A stretch of 17,126 nucleotides of DNA from Betaproteobacteria bacterium UBA6910 (GCA_002451065.1 DKBC01000325.1:213-17338); one strand, 5' to 3'. Positions 7,446 to 15,081 are shown, counted from the first letter of the stretch. Numbers and translations: made by a program. Notes: generated by a model from the sequence alone, not told the origin.

Positions 7446-8576
7446 GTGCGCGAACCCCCAGGTGCGTCCGCCACATCGGGTCCGGGATCCGCAGACCGGG
7501 ATTCCCGCGAAAGTCTGGAAGCGCTCATTGCGCGGGCGAGAGAGAACGAGCGTTCCCTGCGCCGGTTCCAGCAGCAGGAACTGCGCGTCATCGCTGCCAA
7601 CGGCTTCCGGGAGCTCATCGAGACCCTGCTGTTCCAGCACCGAAAGACCTTTGGCCTCGACTCGGTGGCGTTGGCCCTGGTGGATCCCGAGTACGAGATC
7701 CGCCGAGCCCTGGAAGCCGCGAAAGTCGAGGTCGGCGACTACCCCGACCTGATGTTCATGCAGAATGACCTGCGCCTGTCCGCGTTCTACGGCGGGGTCC
7801 CGCGCCCCCTGCTGGGAAAATTCGACCCCGCGAAGCACGGCTTCCTGTTTCCCCGCAACCTGCCCCTTCCCGGGAACGTGGCCCTGCTTCCCCTCGCGCG
7901 CCATGGCAGGCTCATCGGCAGCCTCAACCTGGGCAGCAATGATCAGAATCGCTTTACGCGGGACCTGGCCACCGATTTCCTGGAGCATCTGGGAGCCGTG
8001 GTGACGGTGTGCGTTGACAACGTGTGCATTACCGAGCGGCTCAAGAACATCAGCCTTACCGACCCTCTCACCGGTGTGCACAACCGGCGCTACTTCGACG
8101 AGCGGCTGCGGGAAGAAACCGGACTGGGACTGCGCCGGAGATCTCCCCTGGTGTGCCTGCTGCTGGACATCGACCACTTCAAGCGCATCAACGACGGCCA
8201 CGGCCACCAGGTGGGCGACTGGGTGCTTCGGGAGGTGGCGGGACGCATCAAGAGCCAGTTGCGGCTCTCGGATTCCCTCTCCCGCTACGGCGGCGAGGAA
8301 TTTGCTGCGCTGCTGTCCGGGACCGACGAACCCCAGGCCATGGCCATCGCCGAGCGCATCCGGCGCAGCATCGCCGATCGCCCCTTCGAACTACCCGAGC
8401 AGGTTTCCCTGCCGGTCACCCTTTCGGTGGGACTCGCGGCCCTGCCTTCGCTCCCCGGCACCCGCGGCCTCGACGCCGCCATGCGGGAACTGGTGGAGGC
8501 CGCCGACCGCGCCCTCTACCGCGCCAAGGACGGCGGCCGCAACCGGGTGGTGAGCGCGTCCACCCTCTCCGGCTAG
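7446..8576 (+). CDS. Diguanylate cyclase with DUF484-like sensor domain
   Basis: This protein (376 residues from the GTG at 7446) makes the second messenger c-di-GMP from two GTP. Residues about 25-195 resemble the GAF-like DUF484 domain, with ENERSLRRFQQQEL near the start and the diagnostic GSLNLGSNDQNRF and ATDFLEHLG near its end. The GGDEF domain follows: NISLTDPLTGVHNRRYF, then LLDIDHFKRIND with metal-binding Asp241, and the active-site loop GGEEF at 282-286. The inhibitory site RxxD is intact (RLSD, 273-276), five residues before GGEEF, so product inhibition is expected. No membrane segment or EAL domain is seen; a soluble, active cyclase is likely. The GTG lacks a good ribosome binding site and lies 8 bases after the GFA-type stop, so translation may be coupled, or the start may be slightly different. 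Confidence 0.9.
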   Translation: MREPPGASATSGPGSADRDSRESLEALIARARENERSLRRFQQQELRVIAANGFRELIETLLFQHRKTFGLDSVALALVDPEYEIRRALEAAKVEVGDYPDLMFMQNDLRLSAFYGGVPRPLLGKFDPAKHGFLFPRNLPLPGNVALLPLARHGRLIGSLNLGSNDQNRFTRDLATDFLEHLGAVVTVCVDNVCITERLKNISLTDPLTGVHNRRYFDERLREETGLGLRRRSPLVCLLLDIDHFKRINDGHGHQVGDWVLREVAGRIKSQLRLSDSLSRYGGEEFAALLSGTDEPQAMAIAERIRRSIADRPFELPEQVSLPVTLSVGLAALPSLPGTRGLDAAMRELVEAADRALYRAKDGGRNRVVSASTLSG

Positions 8577-9626
8577 CTAGAGCCACTCCGTCAGCAGGAC
8601 GCCCACCCCGATGGTGGACTGCTGATGGTTGTAGTCGAGAAGCGTCTCGCCGTAGCCGTTGAAGAACTGGAGATAGCCCCTGAGCCGCCCCACCAGCGGG
8701 AAGCTCCAGCCCAGCTGGATCGAGCCGCGATTGTCATGGAGCTGGAAGTTGTTGCGCCACCGGGCGGAAAACTCGTGCTTGCGCCACTTGTAGATTCCCA
8801 GGAGCTCGCCCCGGCCGACATAGTCGCTGATGTCCGGATTGTCGTCATCCGGCGTGTCCTCGTCGAAGCGATACCAGGGCTTCACCAGCAAGGCGAAGTT
8901 GCCCCGCTCGAGGCCGAACTGCGCGTAGGCACGGTTCCAGCTGCGCGACAGCGGCTCGCCGCGCCCGTTTGACTGGTGCACCAGGCCCAGATTCACCATC
9001 CGCAGCTTGAGCCCGAAGAAGTTGTGATCGGTGGGGATCACGTACATCACTTCCGGTTCGAAGTCGGTATTGCGGAACGGCGCAGACAGCGCCTTGTTAT
9101 ACATCTGCCACATTGACTGCTGGGTATAGCCAAACCAGAGGTCGTCGCCCTCCCCGATCAGGCCCTCCACCAGCTTGACCTTGAAGCTCAGCTGGAACAT
9201 GGCCTCGGTATGGTCCAGGTCCTCGGGCAGCGCCAGCGGCGGCTTGCCCGGCGCCGACGGGCTGTTGTTGCGGCTGTTGGTGTCGTGATAGGGCAGAAAG
9301 TAGTTCTGGCGATAGCCCGTGAAATTGAAGGTTCCGCGCTTGGTTGCAGGATCGAGTTCCCAACGCACGGAAAGGGGCGAGTAGAGCGCGGGCTGATCCG
9401 CCGCCTCCGGCATACGGCCCTGACTCGGTTGCGCGGCGACGGCTTCCACCGGGGCCCTTCCCGCCAGTTCGTCGTAGCACCGGAGCCGGGCTCCGTCGTC
9501 TTCGACGGCCGCGCAGCGCGCCAGTCCCTCGGTTTCGTCGGCCAGCGCGGAAGGCAGGGTCGCCGACGCCACCCCTGCCAGGACACATGCGGCGAGCGCG
9601 CCGCGGGGGATGAGATACCGTTTCAT
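8577..9626 (-). CDS. pldA: Outer-membrane phospholipase A1 (OMPLA)
   Basis: OMPLA is a 12-strand outer-membrane barrel that becomes active as a calcium-dependent dimer and hydrolyses phospholipids that reach the outer leaflet. The catalytic region is plain: LGLVHQSNGR followed by LSRSWNRAY gives His217, Ser219 and Asn231, with the same spacing as His142/Ser144/Asn156 in E. coli. Other family hallmarks are YRQNYFLPY (105-113), FQLSFKVKL and LWFGYTQQSMWQ (163-174). A signal peptide ends near Ala29 (PSALA), and the barrel ends in a hydrophobic strand (VGVLLTEWL). Between them, residues 34-57 carry RCAAVEDDGARLRCYDELA, with Cys38 and Cys50 probably forming a disulfide, an insertion absent from E. 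coli PldA. The chosen ATG at 9626 has GGAG a few bases upstream. The stop abuts the cyclase stop with no gap. Confidence 0.95.
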   Translation of the reverse strand: MKRYLIPRGALAACVLAGVASATLPSALADETEGLARCAAVEDDGARLRCYDELAGRAPVEAVAAQPSQGRMPEAADQPALYSPLSVRWELDPATKRGTFNFTGYRQNYFLPYHDTNSRNNSPSAPGKPPLALPEDLDHTEAMFQLSFKVKLVEGLIGEGDDLWFGYTQQSMWQMYNKALSAPFRNTDFEPEVMYVIPTDHNFFGLKLRMVNLGLVHQSNGRGEPLSRSWNRAYAQFGLERGNFALLVKPWYRFDEDTPDDDNPDISDYVGRGELLGIYKWRKHEFSARWRNNFQLHDNRGSIQLGWSFPLVGRLRGYLQFFNGYGETLLDYNHQQSTIGVGVLLTEWL

Positions 9627-9642
9627 CTTCGACTCCGATTCA

Positions 9643-9669
9643 GAATCCGCCGGACCTATGCGGCGGTTC
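9643..9669 (-). other. Hairpin in the pldA leader region
   Basis: CCGCCG (9647-9652) pairs with CGGCGG (9661-9666) around an 8-base loop, and with one bulged base the stem extends by GAA (9643-9645) and TTC (9667-9669). It lies 17 bases upstream of the pldA start codon, just before the ribosome binding site on the minus strand. It could be a leader structure or chance in GC-rich DNA. Elsewhere in the 261-base gap between pldA and the NRDE gene I see no convincing promoter. Confidence 0.25.
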
Positions 9670-9887
9670 CGGCTGTGTTGGTAATGGGGCGGCGGCGCCA
9701 CTGGCACGCGAGGTTTGCGCCGGCCGGGCGCCGCACGGTAACATGTCGCGCCAATTCGGCCATGATCGCCAGCGCTCGGGAGGAAAGAAAGAGCGGGAGA
9801 TTCACCCGGGTCCAACTGGAGAAATCTCTTTGCTAATCCGCCCGCCGTGTCACGAACCGGGCTCGTGCGTCGTTCCCATCCATTCCC

Positions 9888-10667
9888 ATGTGCCTTGCCC
9901 TGTTCGCGTTCAACACCCATCCGCGATTTCCGCTGATCGTCGCGGCAAACCGCGATGAATTTTACGCGAGACCTACGGCGCCTGCCGATTTCTGGGGCGA
10001 CCGGCCGGATATTCTTGCCGGGCGCGATCTTCGGGAGGGCGGCACCTGGCTCGGCGTCACGCGCTGTGGCCGGTTCGCCGCGGTCACGAATTACCGCGAT
10101 CCCCGCGAACTTCGAGAAACCCGCAGGTCCCGGGGCCTCCTGGTGCGGGGCTTCCTCGAGGGCGGCCACCCGCCTCTGGATTATCTCGGCCTCGTGAGCC
10201 GTGACGCCGACGCATACAACAGCTTCAATCTGGTGGCGGGCACCCTTGAAGAGGCCGCCTATTTTTCCAACCGGGCCGGTACGCCGCGGGCCCTGGGACC
10301 CGGAGTGTACGGTCTGAGCAACCATCTCCTGGACACGCCGTGGCCGAAGGTCGAGCGCGTCAAGGCCGCCTTCTTCGAGATGTTGTCCCACGACAAGCCG
10401 GGACTGGTGGAAGGCCTGTTCCGGATCCTGGCCGACGGTTACCGCCCGGCGGACGAAGAACTGCCCGAGACCGGTGTGGGGCTCGAGTGGGAGCGGCTGC
10501 TTTCGTCGGCCTTCATCAAGTCGGCCAACTACGGAACCCGCTCGTCCACGGTTTTGCTGGTAAACAGCCAGGGCCAGGCCCACTTCATCGAGCGTCGCTT
10601 CGGGCCCGAGGGCGCCTGCCTCGGCGCGGCCGAATTCGAGTTTTCCTTGCAGCCTTCAGCGGCCTGA
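9888..10667 (+). CDS. NRDE family protein (TANGO2 homologue)
   Basis: The 259-residue protein is a full-length NRDE-domain protein. It opens with MCLALFAFN, reaches the family-naming motif VAANRDEFYARP (18-29), then DILAGRDLREGGTWLGVT and FAAVTNYRDP, and continues with SFNLVAG, GVYGLSNHLLDTPWPKV and YGTRSSTVLLV. These match the TANGO2/NRDE family throughout. The human homologue is linked to metabolic crises and has been proposed to move heme or lipid; the fold resembles N-terminal-nucleophile hydrolases, and Cys2 sits where such a nucleophile would be exposed after methionine removal. No bacterial function is firmly established. The gene has its own upstream gap and no close partner on its strand; it overlaps the GNAT gene tail to tail by 12 bases. 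Confidence 0.9.
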   Translation: MCLALFAFNTHPRFPLIVAANRDEFYARPTAPADFWGDRPDILAGRDLREGGTWLGVTRCGRFAAVTNYRDPRELRETRRSRGLLVRGFLEGGHPPLDYLGLVSRDADAYNSFNLVAGTLEEAAYFSNRAGTPRALGPGVYGLSNHLLDTPWPKVERVKAAFFEMLSHDKPGLVEGLFRILADGYRPADEELPETGVGLEWERLLSSAFIKSANYGTRSSTVLLVNSQGQAHFIERRFGPEGACLGAAEFEFSLQPSAA

Positions 10668-11105
10668 CTTGGGCACCAGGCGCGCTGCCATGCGCACATG
10701 GGGAATGCCGGCGTCGAGAAACTCGCCTCCTTCTGGGTGGAATCCGAATCGGGCATAGAATCCCTGGGCATGGGTCTGGGCATTGAGCACAATATGGTCA
10801 AAACCGCGCTCCCGGGCTGCCCGCATCATCGCCTCCATCAATGCCTTGCCGACGCCCTTGCCGCGCCAGGCGCGCCGCACCGCCATGCGACCGATGCGGC
10901 CATCGGCCGTGAGCCGCGCCGTGCCTATGGGGTCGCCCGCGCGAGTCATCGCCAGGACGTGAATGGAAGCCGCATCGAGCCCGTCCCATTCCAAATCCTC
11001 AGGCACCCCCTGTTCCCGGACAAACACTTCGTCGCGCACCGCCCGCAACTCGGCGCTTGCCTTGTCCCATGGGACAAGACGTATCAGGTAGGCTCTGGCA
11101 GGCAT
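10656..11105 (-). CDS. GNAT family N-acetyltransferase
   Basis: The 149-residue protein is a single GNAT domain that would transfer an acetyl group from acetyl-CoA to an amine. The N-terminal part has ELRAVRDEVFVREQGVPEDLEWDG in the style of the ElaA/YjcF group, then the strand IGTARLTADGRIGRMAV. The acetyl-CoA pyrophosphate loop is RGKGVGKAL (81-89), and the C-terminal part shows IVLNAQTHAQGFYARFGF followed by FLDAGIPHVRM, all standard for the group. The substrate cannot be told. I chose the ATG at 11105; the reading frame stays open upstream to 11813, but those codons are antisense to the aldolase gene and do not resemble a protein family. The stop overlaps the end of the NRDE gene by 12 bases. 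Confidence 0.9.
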   Translation of the reverse strand: MPARAYLIRLVPWDKASAELRAVRDEVFVREQGVPEDLEWDGLDAASIHVLAMTRAGDPIGTARLTADGRIGRMAVRRAWRGKGVGKALMEAMMRAARERGFDHIVLNAQTHAQGFYARFGFHPEGGEFLDAGIPHVRMAARLVPKSGR

Positions 11106-11139
11106 CGAAAGGTTAGGCGCCCCCAATGGCGAATATGTT

Positions 11140-11145
11140 ATTGTA
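11140..11145 (-). promoter_or_regulatory. Candidate -10 box of the GNAT gene
   Basis: TACAAT on the minus strand matches five of six bases of the -10 consensus and lies about 35 bases before the GNAT start, within the 144-base divergent gap (11106-11249). No good -35 hexamer was found at the proper distance, so support is weak. I see no clear promoter for the aldolase operon in the same gap. Confidence 0.28.
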
Positions 11146-11249
11146 CCGTATGGGCATTTTCCGAACGGAGCGGCGGCAGCGAGGCGTCGAGCCGGCGGGC
11201 TTCCCGCGTCGCCGCAGCATGAGGCCCATCGGGTGCGCCTAGGGTCGCC

Positions 11250-12749
11250 ATGAAGAGCCTCTGGAACGAGCACGAGGCGGCAGGTTTTTCCGGCGAACTG
11301 GGACAGCGTGTGTACGCTTCCCGGTTGCTCGGCCGCGACGCCTGCCTGGTGCTCCACGGCGGGGGCAATACTTCCCTTAAGACCGCCGATTCCGGCGAAG
11401 ATATTCTCTACGTCAAGGCCAGTGGTGCCGACCTTGCCAGCGTCGGCCCCGAGCACTTCGCCCCGCTGCGCCTGGCGCCGGCGCGCGGGCTGCTGGACGA
11501 GCCGGACCTCGACAACCGGGAGATGAAACGCCGTCTGGATGCCTTGCTCGTCAAACCGGGGGCGCCCAAACCGTCCATCGAGACCCTGCTGCACGCGGCC
11601 CTCCCCTTCCCTTGCGTGGACCATACCCACGCCGACGCCATCCTTGCCCTGGTCAATAGCGAACACGGCGCATCCATCGCCAACACCGTGTTCGGAGAGC
11701 GCGCCCCCCTGGTACCCTATCGCCACTCCGGGGTGGAGCTGGCGCGGGCCTGCCTGGCGGTGTTTCGCGCCCGGGGCACGCCGCGCACCATCGGCCTCAT
11801 CCTGCAGTTCCACGGCGTCGTCAGCTTCGGCGCGAGCGCCCGCGACTCCTACGAAAACATGCTGCGGCTGGTTACCCTGGCCGAGGACTATCTCGCTTCC
11901 CGCGGCGCCTGGGAGCTACCCGGCGCCTTCGCACCCGACCCGGGCGTCGATACCCTGGGTCTCGCGCAGCTGCGCCAGCAGGTGTCCCGCGTCGCCGGAA
12001 AACCGCTGATCGCCCGCATCCTGCGGGACCCAGCCACCCTCGCCTTCGCTCGCCGCAGCGACCTGGTCGAGATTTCCCAGCAGGGCCCCGGCACGCCCCA
12101 GCATGCGGTGTTCTGCCGCCGGGTTCCCATGCTGGACCGTAACCCGAGCGCTTTTGCCGCGCGCTACCGGAACTATCTCCAGCGCCACCTGGGCGAAGAC
12201 TGGAAGCCATTCATCGATCCCGCTCCTCGCGTGGTCCTGGACCCGGAATGGGGTCTCGTTGCCTTCGGCGTCAGCCCCGGCTATGCGGACATTGCGGCCG
12301 AGCTTTATCGCCACGATATCGAGATCATCTGCCGTGCCAGCGCCCATGACCGCTACGCTTCGGCTCCTGAAGCGTTCATGGCGCAAGCGGAACTGGAATA
12401 CGCGGGCTTCGAGCAAAGCGCGCGCAGCGACCCGGCGACGCCCCTGCTGGGCCAGGTGGCGGTGCTCACTCCCGGTGCGGCGGCCCGCGATTCGGGACTC
12501 GCCTCCCGGCTCCTGGACCAGGGGGCCGCAGTGGTCGCTCCCCGATCTGCCCTGGGAGCGCTGGCGTCCGATCCTGCCGCTCATGGCTACGAAACCGCAG
12601 ATCCGGCAGCCGTAACGGTCGAAGCGACCTTCGCCTTCGGCGGAAGCGACATACTGTACGCGAACCCTGGGGAAACCAACTGGCGCCGTGGGTTCGGGCA
12701 GCTGCTGGAGCGGTCCGCGGTGGCAAGCCGAATTGAGGCCGTAGCATGA
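11250..12749 (+). CDS. Class II aldolase/adducin family protein with truncated, degenerate SDR tail
   Basis: The first about 240 residues form a class II (zinc) aldolase domain: phosphate-binding HGGGNTSLK (36-44), YVKASGADL, catalytic Glu111, and zinc ligands His125, His127 (DHTHAD) and His188 (QFHGVVSFG). Such enzymes split 1-phospho-ketoses into dihydroxyacetone phosphate and an aldehyde. The middle part (to about 395) follows bifunctional aldolase/short-chain dehydrogenase proteins of the RhaD/YuxG type, including GPGTPQHAVFCRRVP and PRVVLDPEWGLVAFG. Where that family continues with a Rossmann dehydrogenase, this protein has GQVAVLTPGAAARDSG (401-416): the glycine-rich TGxxxGxG is lost. 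It then jumps to FGGSDILYANPG (463-474), where NNAG is expected, and stops at 499 without YxxxK; relatives are roughly 680-700 residues. The dehydrogenase is therefore almost certainly inactive, while the aldolase looks intact. The stop overlaps mtnA by 4 bases. Confidence 0.85.
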   Translation: MKSLWNEHEAAGFSGELGQRVYASRLLGRDACLVLHGGGNTSLKTADSGEDILYVKASGADLASVGPEHFAPLRLAPARGLLDEPDLDNREMKRRLDALLVKPGAPKPSIETLLHAALPFPCVDHTHADAILALVNSEHGASIANTVFGERAPLVPYRHSGVELARACLAVFRARGTPRTIGLILQFHGVVSFGASARDSYENMLRLVTLAEDYLASRGAWELPGAFAPDPGVDTLGLAQLRQQVSRVAGKPLIARILRDPATLAFARRSDLVEISQQGPGTPQHAVFCRRVPMLDRNPSAFAARYRNYLQRHLGEDWKPFIDPAPRVVLDPEWGLVAFGVSPGYADIAAELYRHDIEIICRASAHDRYASAPEAFMAQAELEYAGFEQSARSDPATPLLGQVAVLTPGAAARDSGLASRLLDQGAAVVAPRSALGALASDPAAHGYETADPAAVTVEATFAFGGSDILYANPGETNWRRGFGQLLERSAVASRIEAVA

Positions 12750-13780
12750 GCGTCGAAACCCTGCGCCTGCGCCAGCAGCGGCTGGAGCTGATCGACCAGC
12801 GGCTGCTGCCCCAGCAATTCGAGTATGTCGCCTGCTCCAGCGCGGCGGAAGTCGCCCAGGCCATCCGCGCCATGGTGGTGCGCGGAGCGCCGGCCATCGG
12901 CTGCGCCGCGGCCTATGGCCTCGCGCTCGAAGCCATACGCGTGCAGGATCGACCCGCGGCAGAGCGCAGCGCCGCCATGGCAACCGCGTTTGCCCGGCTC
13001 GCCGCCAGCCGCCCCACCGCGATCAACCTGTTCTGGGCATTGGAACGCGTGCGCCGGCGCTGGAATGCTCTGGGCGAGGGGAACGGTGGCGAGGCGGCCG
13101 GGGAACTGCTCGCGGAAGCGCAGGCGATTCATCGGGAGGACGAGGCGGCCAACCGCCGCCTCGGAGAGCATGGCGCTCGGCTGCTCGCCGACGGCGTCCG
13201 GGTCCTCACCCATTGCAATGCCGGAGCGCTGGCGACCGCGGGTCACGGGACGGCTTTGGGCATCATTCGCTCGGCGCGGGACGCGGGCAAGCGGGTCTCC
13301 GTCATCGCCGGCGAGACCCGCCCCTTCCTGCAGGGCGCCCGCCTGACGGCCTGGGAACTGCTGCAGGAGCAAATCCCGGTCACCCTCATCACCGACAGCA
13401 TGGCCGGCCATCTGATGAGCCGCGGCGAGGTGGATGCAGTCATCGTCGGCGCCGACCGGGTGGCCGCCAACGGCGACATTGCCAACAAGATCGGCACTTA
13501 CATGCTGGCGGTGCTCGCGGAGCGCCACCGGCTGCCGTTCTACGTGGCCGCGCCCCTGTCCACCATTGACCGCTCCGTCGCCTCCGGCAGCGACATCCCC
13601 ATCGAGGAACGTCCCAGGGAGGAGGTGCTGGGTTTCCGCGACCTGCGCTGGGCGCCTCCCGAAGTGCCGGTGCGCAATCCCGCCTTCGACGTGACTCCCG
13701 CCGCGCTGGTGAGCGCGCTGGTCACCGAGCGCGGCGTCGTGGAGTGGCCGGATACGTCCAAGATTGCGGCGATTTTCTGA
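12746..13780 (+). CDS. mtnA: S-methyl-5-thioribose-1-phosphate isomerase
   Basis: MtnA converts 5-methylthioribose-1-phosphate to 5-methylthioribulose-1-phosphate in methionine salvage, and can also act on 5-deoxyribose-1-phosphate. The 344-residue protein is full length, with an N-terminal RGAPAIGCAAAYGLAL (45-60), a TAINLFWAL motif, catalytic Cys157 in THCNAG and catalytic Asp237 in GADRVAANGDIANKIGTY. The tail AAPLSTID, IPIEERP and NPAFDVTPA is standard and separates it from eIF2B-type regulatory homologues. Its ATG overlaps the aldolase stop as ATGA, implying coupled translation. No other methionine salvage gene (mtnB, C, D, K or P) lies in the window, so the product is more likely passed to the adjacent aldolase than to the usual dehydratase route, an inference from gene order. 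Confidence 0.95.
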   Translation: MSVETLRLRQQRLELIDQRLLPQQFEYVACSSAAEVAQAIRAMVVRGAPAIGCAAAYGLALEAIRVQDRPAAERSAAMATAFARLAASRPTAINLFWALERVRRRWNALGEGNGGEAAGELLAEAQAIHREDEAANRRLGEHGARLLADGVRVLTHCNAGALATAGHGTALGIIRSARDAGKRVSVIAGETRPFLQGARLTAWELLQEQIPVTLITDSMAGHLMSRGEVDAVIVGADRVAANGDIANKIGTYMLAVLAERHRLPFYVAAPLSTIDRSVASGSDIPIEERPREEVLGFRDLRWAPPEVPVRNPAFDVTPAALVSALVTERGVVEWPDTSKIAAIF

Positions 13781-13784
13781 GGAG
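13781..13784 (+). promoter_or_regulatory. Ribosome binding site deciding the kinase start
   Basis: GGAG follows directly on the mtnA stop and lies 4 bases before the ATG at 13789, part of a longer GAGGAG. It supports 13789 over an in-frame GTG at 13744, which lies inside mtnA and adds residues unlike a kinase. Confidence 0.6.
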
Positions 13785-13788
13785 CACC

Positions 13789-15081
13789 ATGGGGAACATT
13801 CCAAGCGCGATCGGCAAGTACGAGATCATCCGGGAGCTGGGACGGGGCGCCACCAGCCGTGTATATCTCGCCCGGGACCCGTTCGCCGACCGGGAGGTGG
13901 CCATCAAGGTGCTGTTTCCGGAGGACCCCAACGACGAGCAGCTGCTGAAGCGCTTCGAGTACCTGTTCCAGAACGAAGCGGCCCTCGCCGGACGGCTGGT
14001 TCATCCCCACATCGTTGCTATTTACGACGCGGCCAACACCGAAGGCTATCACTACACGGTGATGGAATATGTGACCGGCCCGACCCTGGAGGCATACTCA
14101 ACGCCGGACACTCTGCTGCCGATCCCGGAGGTGGTCGAGATCATCTGGAAATGCAGCCGGGCGTTGGCGTTCGCCCATAGCCATGGCGTGATTCACCGGG
14201 ACATCAAACCCGGAAACATCCTTCTCGGAGCTGACGGAGACATCAAGATCACGGACTTCGGGCTTGCACTGTTTTCACGGCAGGAGCAGACCGCAATCCA
14301 GGGAATCGGCACGCCCGCCTACATGTCGCCGGAGCAAATCCGCGAGTATCCCCTGAACCAGCAGACCGACATCTACTCCTTGGGCGTGGTGATGTACCGC
14401 CTGCTGACCGGCAATTTGCCCTACACCGCGACAACCCAGGTAGGACTGACCGACCAGATCCTCAACGGAGTGCAGGTGCCCGCCATCGAGCGCCGTCCGA
14501 ATCTCCCCACGAGACTCAACCGGATCGTGATGCGGGCCATCCACCGGGACATGAGCGAGCGCTATCGAACGTGGTCCAGTTTCTCCCGGGATCTATCGGC
14601 GTTCGCGAGGGGACTCTCCGAATCCCGGGAAACCCTCAGCGACACCGAAAAATTCGACCGCCTTCGCCGCCTCTCGTTTTTCCGGGATTTTGGCGATGTC
14701 CAGATCTGGGAAACCCTGCGCCTCTCGGCGTGGAAGACCCTGGAACCCGGTTTGCAGGTCATCAAGGAAGGCGATCTGGGAGACAGTTTTTACATTCTCA
14801 CCCAGGGCGAAGTCAGCGTCACGCGGGAGGGCAGCGTGCTGGCCATATTGCGTCCGGGCGACTGCTTCGGCGAGATGATTTACTTCGAGAACCCCACCGC
14901 AAAGCGCAGCACCACCATTACGACCCTCACGCAATCGGTGGTGATGGAAATCAAGGCCCAGGCGCTGGTGCGTGCCACCAGCGACTGTCAGGTCATGTTC
15001 ATCAAGGCCTTCCTGCGCATCCTGATCGAGCGACTGGGCGCCGCCAATGCGCGGCTGGCGGCGACCGGCGCCCGGCGCTAG
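13789..15081 (+). CDS. Hanks-type Ser/Thr protein kinase with C-terminal cyclic-nucleotide-binding-like domain
   Basis: The 430-residue protein has an N-terminal protein kinase domain (about 11-270) and a cupin-like cyclic-nucleotide-binding domain (about 290-400). Kinase motifs are complete: glycine loop LGRGATSRVY (17-26), ATP lysine Lys40 in VAIK, HRDIKPGN with catalytic Asp138, DFG with Asp156, the activation-segment end GTPAYMSPEQ and DIYSLGVVMYRLLTG. It should therefore be active. The second domain starts FFRDFGDVQIWETL, then GDSFYILTQGEVSV and the phosphate-cassette region FGEMIYFENPTAKRSTT (from 360). The cassette has Glu and Arg in roughly the right places but FENPTAKR differs from the classical pattern, so nucleotide binding is uncertain. 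No membrane segment is visible, unlike PknB-type kinases. It lies 8 bases after mtnA and 13 before the lipoprotein gene. Substrates are unknown. Confidence 0.92.
   Translation: MGNIPSAIGKYEIIRELGRGATSRVYLARDPFADREVAIKVLFPEDPNDEQLLKRFEYLFQNEAALAGRLVHPHIVAIYDAANTEGYHYTVMEYVTGPTLEAYSTPDTLLPIPEVVEIIWKCSRALAFAHSHGVIHRDIKPGNILLGADGDIKITDFGLALFSRQEQTAIQGIGTPAYMSPEQIREYPLNQQTDIYSLGVVMYRLLTGNLPYTATTQVGLTDQILNGVQVPAIERRPNLPTRLNRIVMRAIHRDMSERYRTWSSFSRDLSAFARGLSESRETLSDTEKFDRLRRLSFFRDFGDVQIWETLRLSAWKTLEPGLQVIKEGDLGDSFYILTQGEVSVTREGSVLAILRPGDCFGEMIYFENPTAKRSTTITTLTQSVVMEIKAQALVRATSDCQVMFIKAFLRILIERLGAANARLAATGARR

Noticed and set aside
9743..9958. Small 71-codon open frame in the gap before the NRDE gene.
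   Set aside because: It overlaps the NRDE start in another frame, has no ribosome binding site and no recognisable features.
8577..10583. A 668-codon open frame on the minus strand, which would make pldA almost twice as long.
   Set aside because: The extra N-terminal part is antisense to the NRDE gene, resembles no family and precedes a perfectly good signal peptide and ribosome binding site at 9626.
10656..11813. A long open frame extending the GNAT gene upstream to 11813.
   Set aside because: The extension is antisense to the start of the aldolase gene and the GNAT domain begins right after the ATG at 11105.
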